A stretch of DNA of 60,219 nucleotides from positions 1 to 60,219 of IMG/VR virus record IMGVR_UViG_3300028393_000074; one strand, written 5' to 3'. Within the stretch, counting starts at the first letter, position 1. Each line of letters begins with the position of its first letter. A model generated the notes under the pieces. The model had not been told where the DNA came from and made no database searches. It was given only the letters and a program-made list of their open reading frames with translations. Made by a program: the position numbers and the translations under genes. Origin of the DNA: a virus. Positions 38,369-44,811 of the stretch are shown piece by piece.

Positions 38369-39127
38369 ATGACTGATACCGAAACCGCCCGACAAATAAT
38401 CGTAGAATATGTTAAAACCATGCTAGGGTCTGGCATGATTGACGTGGAATTAGACCCAGTTCATTACAATGTTGCTATTGATAAGTCACTAGCAAAATAT
38501 CGCCAACGCAGTAGCAATGCTGTAGAGGAAAGTTTTGGATTTTTGACCCTAAACACCGATAATAATGAATATGTAATGCCCAAAGAAGTTGTCGAAGTTA
38601 GACAGCTATTTCGCAGAAGCATTGGCAGCAGAACTGGTGGGGGAGACGGCGGCAGTTTGTTCGAGCCATTTAACCTAGCCTATAGTAATACATATTTGTT
38701 AGCTTCTACTAATATGGGCGGCCTTGCAACTTATTATGCATTTGCCAGCTATCAAAAACAAGTCGGAAAAATGTTTGGCGGTGAGATCAATTTCACTTAC
38801 AATAAAACCAGTAAAGTATTGAATATAATGCAACGCCCTAGAGCGGGTGAAGAAGTGCTAGTTTGGATGTACAACTATCGTCCAGATTTTAATCTGTTGG
38901 ATGATATGTATGCCGGACAGTGGATCAAAGATTATGCTTTGGCCAATGCTAAGGTAATCCTAGGCGAAGCAAGGGAGAAATTTGGGACTATTGCTAGCCC
39001 ACAAGGCGGAACACAGTTAAATGGCACCACCTTGAAAACCGAAGGCAAAGCTGAAATGGAAATTTTAGAGCAAGATCTAATCAATTACAAAGAGGGCGGA
39101 ACACCGCTAACCTGGGTAACTGGATAA
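38369..39127 (+). CDS. 13: Neck (head completion) protein gp13
   Basis: 252 residues. The N-terminal stretch ARQIIVEYVKTMLGSGMIDV followed by ELDPVHYNVAIDKSLAKY matches the T4 gp13 pattern (a helix, then IINVEL, then a second helix ending in Tyr). Later parts include YVMPKEVVEVRQLFRR and WIKDYALANAKVILGEAREK, typical of this family of head-tail connector proteins. It adds to the portal after DNA packaging with gp14. The start has no ribosome site and coincides with the predicted +1 of a late-type promoter. Only 27 bases separate it from the divergent gp14 start. T4 gp13 is 309 residues. Confidence 0.8.
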   Translation: MTDTETARQIIVEYVKTMLGSGMIDVELDPVHYNVAIDKSLAKYRQRSSNAVEESFGFLTLNTDNNEYVMPKEVVEVRQLFRRSIGSRTGGGDGGSLFEPFNLAYSNTYLLASTNMGGLATYYAFASYQKQVGKMFGGEINFTYNKTSKVLNIMQRPRAGEEVLVWMYNYRPDFNLLDDMYAGQWIKDYALANAKVILGEAREKFGTIASPQGGTQLNGTTLKTEGKAEMEILEQDLINYKEGGTPLTWVTG

Positions 39128-39130
39128 AGG

Positions 39131-39159
39131 TTGACTTACAGGCAAAGATCCTGTAGACT
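39131..39159 (+). promoter_or_regulatory. Sigma70-like promoter, leaderless geometry, with dyad
   Basis: TTGACT, 17 bases, TAGACT. The predicted +1 (seven bases after the last T of the -10) is the A of the ATG at 39166. The spacer contains the inverted repeat TACAGG (39137-39142) and CCTGTA (39150-39155), an operator-like dyad. Confidence 0.55.
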
Positions 39160-39165
39160 TTATCT

Positions 39166-39939
39166 ATGCGTCAAATTGAAGTATTCTATCATGTATTAAT
39201 CCCTTCAGATATAAGGGCAGCTCATTGGCCCTGGTTGATAGATTTGCAATTATCTTTGATAAGAGATAGTCAGTTGTCATCTATTGCTAAAATTAACATG
39301 GCCATTACAATGCCCAAGCATTGGGCATTTATTCATTCACCCTCATTAACTTTTAGAAAAAACAAAGAGATAACTGCTGAAATTAGTTTTGAACACAAAG
39401 TCAGAGAATATATAAATCTAAGATATCCATTTGTTAGCATATTAGACATTCGTGACAGTGGGGAACCTAATTTATGTGAGGGTCAGACGCTAAAACTATT
39501 ATGGGATAGGTGCAATGATGTCGATGTAGATGTGCTCTACATTCACGGTAAAGGAGTAATTAGTTCATCCGCACCTGTAGCAAATTGGCGAGATATTCTA
39601 AACCATTATTTTATTACTAAATGGCCCAAAGCTATCGTAAATTTATCCCATTCAGATGTAGTGGGTATTAGAGATGCCACTCCGGAGACTGAAAGACTCA
39701 TGACCAGCGGTAATTTTTGGTGGTCAAAATCTAGTCATATTCGAACTCTACCTGACCCAACCCAATCACAGCATTACATGTCAGACCCAGTATTTCATCC
39801 CGGCGGTCCAAGTTACAGATGGGCTATGGAATATTGGGTTAGATTAAACGATCCATCGTTTCATTGTTTAGTAGATACTAAAACTTGTCATTTTGATGAT
39901 TATTGCTTCTTGGAAGATTTATTAAAATTAAATCCTTGA
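39166..39939 (+). CDS. Glycosyltransferase-like protein
   Basis: 257 residues. Motifs include LYIHGKGV (124-131), a W-R pair at 141-142, DVVGIRDATPE and SGNFWWSKSSHIRTLPDP (181-198). Proteins with a Y-x-H-x-KG segment, a WR and SGNFWW followed by an LP turn belong to a family often annotated as glycosyltransferase-like in viruses and bacteria. The acceptor is unknown; phage DNA or a host surface sugar is possible. No ribosome site is seen and a sigma70-like promoter predicts +1 at the ATG, so it is likely an early, leaderless gene among late structural ones. gp1 follows after 45 bases with its own promoter. Confidence 0.55.
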   Translation: MRQIEVFYHVLIPSDIRAAHWPWLIDLQLSLIRDSQLSSIAKINMAITMPKHWAFIHSPSLTFRKNKEITAEISFEHKVREYINLRYPFVSILDIRDSGEPNLCEGQTLKLLWDRCNDVDVDVLYIHGKGVISSSAPVANWRDILNHYFITKWPKAIVNLSHSDVVGIRDATPETERLMTSGNFWWSKSSHIRTLPDPTQSQHYMSDPVFHPGGPSYRWAMEYWVRLNDPSFHCLVDTKTCHFDDYCFLEDLLKLNP

Positions 39940-39964
39940 CACTGTAATTTGATTGTAATAAACT
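39936..39964 (+). promoter_or_regulatory. Sigma70-like promoter for the dNMP kinase gene
   Basis: TTGACA, 17 bases, TAAACT. The -35 overlaps the stop codon of the previous gene. Predicted start near 39971 gives a 14-nt leader containing CAGGAG. Confidence 0.6.
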
Positions 39965-39984
39965 AATACTGTTCAGGAGAGATT

Positions 39985-40635
39985 ATGATTATCGGAGTTT
40001 GTGGGTTTATTGGTTCGGGAAAAGATACTGTGGCAGACTATCTAACTAACTTTCACGGTTTTAGACGAGAGAGTTTTGCTAATAGTCTCAAAGATGCAGT
40101 GGCGCATGTATTTGGTTGGGATAGGACCATGTTAGAAGGGCGTACTAAACAAGCTCGTGAATGGCGAGAACAATTGGACCTGTGGTGGAGTGAACGATTG
40201 GGAATACCTGAACTAACTCCACGTTGGGTGCTACAAAATTGGGGTACAGAGGTTTGTCGCAAAGGATTCCACGATGATATCTGGATTGCCAGTTTAGAAA
40301 ACAAATTGCGTAACAGCAAAGACGATATTGTTATTAGTGATTGTCGCTTTCCTAATGAGATTAAATCCATTAAAAATGCTGGTGGAATAGTAGTTCGCGT
40401 AATACGTGGGCCGGAGCCCAAATGGTATGATGCGGCATTAAGTGCGAATAAAGGTGAACAAGGTAACACTTCCTGGTCCCTAAGTAAGAAGAAATTAGAA
40501 CAACTCAAAATACACGCCAGTGAAACTGCTTGGGTTGGTACTAAATTTGATGCGATATTAGACAATAATCATAGCATTGATGACCTATATGCCCAAGTTA
40601 TAAGTCTGGTACCAAATCCCCTTGCCGCCACTTGA
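39985..40635 (+). CDS. 1: Deoxynucleoside monophosphate kinase gp1
   Basis: 216 residues. It has a P-loop, GFIGSGKD, at residues 7-14, then ADYLTNFHGFRRESFANSLK, PRWVLQNWGTEVCRKG and the nucleotide-binding stretch DDIVISDCRFPNEIKSI. This matches T4 gp1-type dNMP kinases, which phosphorylate dNMPs to dNDPs for phage DNA synthesis. A CAGGAG site precedes the ATG, and a consensus-like promoter lies just upstream. Its 3' end overlaps the convergent HNH-like gene by 38 bases. A probable rightward terminator lies inside that opposing gene, separating this early unit from the late sheath promoter. Confidence 0.9.
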   Translation: MIIGVCGFIGSGKDTVADYLTNFHGFRRESFANSLKDAVAHVFGWDRTMLEGRTKQAREWREQLDLWWSERLGIPELTPRWVLQNWGTEVCRKGFHDDIWIASLENKLRNSKDDIVISDCRFPNEIKSIKNAGGIVVRVIRGPEPKWYDAALSANKGEQGNTSWSLSKKKLEQLKIHASETAWVGTKFDAILDNNHSIDDLYAQVISLVPNPLAAT

Positions 40636-40933
40636 CGCCATCCTTGTGTAATGTGCGTTGACAGTTGGCACATATCGTCTTTAGATTTGAATGACGGTGG
40701 TTTGTTAAATTGCCGTCGATGTAAAACACATTAAACTGCTCGGGAAATTTCGAAGTAAAACTGCACTTTTCACAAGTTAATTTTTTCTTGTATCCAGCCA
40801 AGGCCCATAGGGGCCTTGTTTCTTTTCTACCCTTGCTACAATGGTCGCATTTGGACCTATAAAAAGGCAGTCCTTCCTTATAGTAGTTAATAGCTGCCGG
40901 TCTCTGTCCACATTCTTTACATAATTTTCTCAT
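40598..40933 (-). CDS. HNH-like zinc protein, possibly degenerate
   Basis: 111 residues from ATG 40933; a longer reading to 41035 would overlap the sheath start and is less likely. Four CxxC pairs are visible (C5/C8, C29/C32, C54/C57, C88/C91), a zinc-binding layout. The C-terminal FYIDGNLTNHRHSNLKTICA, followed by NCQRTLHK, is an HNH-type beta-beta-alpha fold, but the usual first His of H-H-x-D-G-N is Tyr71. It may be non-cleaving or use another residue. The role is unknown; freestanding HNH proteins in T4-like phages are often homing nucleases. It sits between gp1 and gp18 on the opposite strand. A 9-codon ORF overlaps its start (ATGA). Confidence 0.65.
   Translation of the reverse strand: MRKLCKECGQRPAAINYYKEGLPFYRSKCDHCSKGRKETRPLWALAGYKKKLTCEKCSFTSKFPEQFNVFYIDGNLTNHRHSNLKTICANCQRTLHKDGVKWRQGDLVPDL
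40799..40826 (+). terminator. Rightward terminator after gp1, inside the HNH-like gene
   Basis: CAAGGCCC and GGGCCTTG form an 8-bp stem around ATAG, followed by TTTCTTTTC on the plus strand. It would end gp1 transcription before the late sheath promoter. Confidence 0.65.
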
Positions 40934-40959
40934 ATCCGCCCTTTTTGGTACCTTTTCAT
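40930..40959 (-). other. Nine-codon leader ORF coupled to the HNH-like gene
   Basis: ATG at 40959 encodes MKRYQKGRI and stops at TGA overlapping the HNH ATG (ATGA). A minus-strand TAAATA box is exactly six bases upstream of this ATG, the same leaderless geometry seen at other late genes. Confidence 0.35.
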
Positions 40960-40964
40960 ACCAG

Positions 40965-40970
40965 TATTTA
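40965..40970 (-). promoter_or_regulatory. Minus-strand late-type box before the HNH-like gene
   Basis: On the minus strand GTTAAATACTGGTATG. Predicted +1 is the A of the nine-codon ORF at 40959. The CTGGT spacer is identical to that before the gene at 10280. Confidence 0.5.
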
Positions 40971-40995
40971 ACCGCTATTTTTTTGGGTATACTGC

Positions 40996-41001
40996 TAAAT
41001 A
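40996..41001 (+). promoter_or_regulatory. Late-type promoter box for the sheath operon
   Basis: GCTAAATAAAA, predicted start near 41007, leader about 27 nt with AAGGAG before the ATG at 41034. Confidence 0.6.
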
Positions 41002-41033
41002 AAACAAAGTAATCCATTAAGGAGATTTTACTC

Positions 41034-44000
41034 ATGGCAAATTTAAGTTCACCAGGAATTCAAGTTAAAGTTATCGACGAGAGTTTTTATACTCCTGCTG
41101 CGCCTGGAAGCACACCGCTTATTTTCATTGCGTCGGCTGAAAATAAATCCAATGCATCCGCGACTGGTACTGCACAAGGTACGCTAAAAGCCAATGCGGG
41201 ATCTGTGTATGTAATCACAAGTCAACGAGACTTAACAAATACTTTCGGAAGTCCAACTTTCCAAGCAGACAATTCCGGAAATCCAATACACGGCGACGAA
41301 AGAAACGAATACGGCTTACAAGCTGCTTATAGTCTGCTAGGCATTAGTTCACGTGCGTATGTAACACGTGCCGATGTAGACTTGGCACAATTGGTTCCAA
41401 CATCGGTGATTCCTACAGGTACACCAGAAGCAGGTGCTTACTGGATCGTTCCTAGTCAAAGCAAGTTTGGAATCAATGTTTGGTCCACTGCAACTAGCCA
41501 ATTTACGCTAGCAACTCCACTAATTATCAATGATGATAATATGGATACAGCGATGAATGCTCTTGCTACAGCTCCAGCAGATGCATTTGGTCAACAAGGC
41601 GATTATGCAGTAGTTGTAACAAAATACAACGGCTGGGACTCAACACCCAACGCAGTCTATTATAAAACTACAGCAGGAACAAATTCTTGGGTAGCAGTTG
41701 AGGGCGGATTTGATGGCGGCAAACAGGTAAAAATGTCCGCACACACTGACTACCCAGATTTCACTGCAAGTGGAACTTCTGCAAAAACTGGCAGTGTTTG
41801 GATTAAAACAACTAGTCCCGGCAATGGAGCAAATTGGACTGTAAAATTCTATAATGGTGGTACTAAATCATGGACTACGAAACTAGCACCAATTTATAAC
41901 AGCACCGTACAAGCCCTTTACTCATATGATTCTGCTGGCGGCGGCGCAAACATTGCAACTGGCACACTATTCGTAGAATCGGATCCCGATCACTACGGAA
42001 TCACCACTGCCACAAATGCTGCCGCAGAGTTCCGTGTTTGGAGATATAATGGAGCAGGATCTACCAGTATCACTGGTGCTGCATCAAACACTATCAGCTC
42101 TAGTACAGCGTCAACATTCTATATCAGAGAAACAGTCAAAGGCAGCAATGCATGGGGTACTACAAAACTAGTGACTGTAGCTGCTGATCCATTAAACCCA
42201 ATAGCTGCTGGCGTTCCAGCAGCATTGAGCGCAGCTGGACTCACTAACGTGACTGGATCATTTGATGCTGTTACTAAAGAATTGACAATCAAACATAAAA
42301 CAGGCGGTGATTTTGAATTGGCTGCGGGAACAGGTCCAGGAACATTTACAGCATTGGGATTCAGTGCTCACACATATGACCCAGCAACGGAGATGTCCAG
42401 CGGTATTACAAATCTCTATACTGCACCTAAAGCTGACTACAGTGGCCGAGCGTTTGATTTTATTGCATCTAGCTGGATGCCGTTAGACTATCATTCAACT
42501 GGAACTACACCATCAACGACCCCAGCTGATGGAAGACTGTGGTTCGACAGCGATATAAAATCAGTGGATATCATGTATCACGACGGCAGCAAGTGGGTTG
42601 GCTATAGGAATCAATTTCCTGCTGCTGATCCAAACGGACCTATTATCTCCGCAACTGCTCCGCCAAAGATTGGTGGACAGAGTGATGGCACCGATCTAGT
42701 AACTGGTGATATTTGGATCAGCACAGAAAACGCAGACAATTATGGTCAGGACATTTATGTATGGGACGGTGTCACAAACGAATGGGTTAAACAGGATCCA
42801 ACTGATAACCATAGTCCAAATGGATGGGTATTTGCAGATGCTCGATGGAGTGGTGCAGGTGATGATATAGTTCCTGATTCTACGAAAAAATTGTTAACAT
42901 ACAATTATGTAGATCCAGATGCTCCCGATCCTGCACTATATCCACGTGGTACACGCTTATGGAATACACGCCGTAGCGGTAACAACGTCAAGCAGTATCA
43001 TAGATCATATATTGATAAAATGGCCACTAACCCACGCATGGGCGATGCGAGCATGAGTGGATATTTTGCAGATCGTTGGGTATCTGTCCACAACCGTAAA
43101 GAAGACGGATCAGGCAATTTTGGTCGTTATTCTCAACGTGCTCAGATTATCGCAGCATTCAAGTCATTAATTGATACTAATAGTGCTATCCGTGATACTG
43201 AAACACTGAGATTTAATCTAATTGCTTGCCCTGGATATCCAGAGGCGATCGCTAACATGGTCAATTTCAATACAGACATTGGACAGACAGCATTTGTTAT
43301 TGGAGATACACCGTTTAGATTATCACCAACAGGTACTGCATTAAGTGCATGGTCAAACAATTCAAACAATGCATTAGACAATGGAGATATTGGCACTGTC
43401 ACTGCCGACAGTTATTTGGCATTATTCTATCCAAGCGGTTTCACAAATGACAACACTGGAAAGAACATTGTTGTTCCTCCAAGTCACATGATGTTGAGCA
43501 CTATGATCAATAGTGACAGTCTAAGCTACGAATGGTTTGCTCCGGCAGGTATCCGTAGAGGTGGCATTATCAATGCAACATCTGTAGGCTATATCAATGA
43601 CATGGGTGAATTCCAAAAAGTAAGTTTATATCAAGGTTTAAGAGATGTATGCTCACAGGTTAAATTAAATCCACTATCTACTATGGTGGGTGTTGGAACA
43701 ATTAACATGGGTCAGTACACAAGGTCAGCTGGTGCAAGTGCATTAGATAGAATCAATGTTTCTAGACTAGTAGCATATCTACGCAGACAACTAAACGTAT
43801 TGGCTAAACCATACTTGTTCGAACCTAACGACACAGCAACTCGTAATGAAATACGTGGTGCCGTTGAAAGTCTACTATTAGAGCTAGTTGGTCAACGAGC
43901 ACTAAATGACTTCGTTGTAGTATGCGACACTTCAAACAATACTCCTGCAAGAATTGATAGAAGCGAGTTATACGTGGATATTGCTATTGAGCCAGTTAAG

Positions 44001-44096
44001 GCAGTGGAATTCATTTACATTCCATTGCGCATACTTAACACAGGCGCAATAGCATCTGGTAATTTGGGAGCAGGTTTCCCAGGTTCAACTAATTAA
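41034..44096 (+). CDS. 18: Tail sheath protein gp18 with large insertion
   Basis: 1020 residues against 659 in T4. The N-terminus (SSPGIQVKVIDESFYTPAAP) and the C-terminal domain (residues about 700-1010, including NEIRGAVESLLLELVGQRAL, ELYVDIAIEPVKAVEFIYIP) are typical sheath. The conserved core forms the contractile tube around gp19. Residues about 120-630 form an insertion with five or six short aromatic beta motifs (GAYWIVPSQSKFG, ADGRLWFDSD then DIMYHDGSKWVGY, TGDIWISTEN then DIYVWDGVTNEWV). These probably form surface domains on the tail. A late-type promoter and AAGGAG precede it; gp19 follows after 16 bases. Confidence 0.93.
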   Translation: MANLSSPGIQVKVIDESFYTPAAPGSTPLIFIASAENKSNASATGTAQGTLKANAGSVYVITSQRDLTNTFGSPTFQADNSGNPIHGDERNEYGLQAAYSLLGISSRAYVTRADVDLAQLVPTSVIPTGTPEAGAYWIVPSQSKFGINVWSTATSQFTLATPLIINDDNMDTAMNALATAPADAFGQQGDYAVVVTKYNGWDSTPNAVYYKTTAGTNSWVAVEGGFDGGKQVKMSAHTDYPDFTASGTSAKTGSVWIKTTSPGNGANWTVKFYNGGTKSWTTKLAPIYNSTVQALYSYDSAGGGANIATGTLFVESDPDHYGITTATNAAAEFRVWRYNGAGSTSITGAASNTISSSTASTFYIRETVKGSNAWGTTKLVTVAADPLNPIAAGVPAALSAAGLTNVTGSFDAVTKELTIKHKTGGDFELAAGTGPGTFTALGFSAHTYDPATEMSSGITNLYTAPKADYSGRAFDFIASSWMPLDYHSTGTTPSTTPADGRLWFDSDIKSVDIMYHDGSKWVGYRNQFPAADPNGPIISATAPPKIGGQSDGTDLVTGDIWISTENADNYGQDIYVWDGVTNEWVKQDPTDNHSPNGWVFADARWSGAGDDIVPDSTKKLLTYNYVDPDAPDPALYPRGTRLWNTRRSGNNVKQYHRSYIDKMATNPRMGDASMSGYFADRWVSVHNRKEDGSGNFGRYSQRAQIIAAFKSLIDTNSAIRDTETLRFNLIACPGYPEAIANMVNFNTDIGQTAFVIGDTPFRLSPTGTALSAWSNNSNNALDNGDIGTVTADSYLALFYPSGFTNDNTGKNIVVPPSHMMLSTMINSDSLSYEWFAPAGIRRGGIINATSVGYINDMGEFQKVSLYQGLRDVCSQVKLNPLSTMVGVGTINMGQYTRSAGASALDRINVSRLVAYLRRQLNVLAKPYLFEPNDTATRNEIRGAVESLLLELVGQRALNDFVVVCDTSNNTPARIDRSELYVDIAIEPVKAVEFIYIPLRILNTGAIASGNLGAGFPGSTN

Positions 44097-44112
44097 TCAA
44101 GGGAGCATTTAA

Positions 44113-44748
44113 ATGCCAGTTTCAAGTTTAAGTAATTTTACAGTTCCATTATCATCCAATCAGGGATCCAGTTCCCAGGGATTGTTAATGCCAAAATTAA
44201 AGTTTCGCTTCCGCGTTACTTTAACAGGTTTTGGTGTGGCAGGAACACCAAGTACAGAACTAACCAAACAGGTTATGAATGTAACACGTCCTGAAATTAG
44301 TTTTGAAGAAATCAAACTAGCGGTGTATAACAGCACGGTCAAGTTAGCAGGCAAGCATAGTTTTGCTGATATTAAACTTACCCTTCGTGATGATGTATCT
44401 AATGCAGTTTCTCATAAAGTTGCTGAACAGATGCAGAAGCAATTCGACTTCTTTGAACAAGCAAGTGCAGCATCTGGCATTGACTATAAATTCAAAACTA
44501 TCATTGAAATCCTAGACGGCGGCAACGGTGCTACATCAGTAGGAGTTTTAGAAATATTTGAGTTAGAAGGTTGCTGGATCAAGCAGGTAACATATCAGGG
44601 CGGCGACTATAGTAGCGCAACTGATCCGTTAGACATCGCGCTAACAATCTGCTACGATAACGCAATGCAAATGGATCAATCAGGAAACCCAAGCGGACTA
44701 GGCGAGAATATTGGACGCACTATACGTACACTCGCACTAGGTGGTTAA
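44113..44748 (+). CDS. 19: Tail tube protein gp19
   Basis: 211 residues (T4 gp19: 163). The sequence LMPKLKFRFRVTLTGFG, the block VTRPEISFEEIKLAVYNSTV, and then DIKLTLRDDVSNAVSHKVAE, FFEQASAASGIDYKFKT and LEGCWIKQVTYQGGDYSSAT are typical of the tail tube fold. It stacks as hexameric rings inside the gp18 sheath and carries DNA. It follows gp18 directly with GGGAG before the ATG, and a terminator follows the gene. The abundance expected for a tube subunit fits this tight late operon. Confidence 0.9.
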   Translation: MPVSSLSNFTVPLSSNQGSSSQGLLMPKLKFRFRVTLTGFGVAGTPSTELTKQVMNVTRPEISFEEIKLAVYNSTVKLAGKHSFADIKLTLRDDVSNAVSHKVAEQMQKQFDFFEQASAASGIDYKFKTIIEILDGGNGATSVGVLEIFELEGCWIKQVTYQGGDYSSATDPLDIALTICYDNAMQMDQSGNPSGLGENIGRTIRTLALGG

Positions 44749-44770
44749 TCAACAACTCCGTTAAAACATT

Positions 44771-44794
44771 AAACCGGGAATTACCCGGTTTTTT
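44771..44794 (+). terminator. Rho-independent terminator after gp19
   Basis: AACCGGG and CCCGGTT (8-bp stem with flanking A-T pairs, loop AATTA) followed by TTTTG. The next promoter box begins seven bases later. Confidence 0.85.
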
Positions 44795-44800
44795 GTTGGA

Positions 44801-44806
44801 TAAATA
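44801..44806 (+). promoter_or_regulatory. Late-type promoter box, leaderless geometry
   Basis: GATAAATAATCATATG. The last A is six bases before the A of the ATG at 44812. No Shine-Dalgarno is present. Confidence 0.6.
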
Positions 44807-44811
44807 ATCAT

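Noticed and set aside
40934-41035. Longer N-terminus for the HNH-like protein
   Set aside because: It would overlap the sheath start and its promoter, and the extra residues lack zinc-protein character; the ATG at 40933 follows a coupled mini-ORF.
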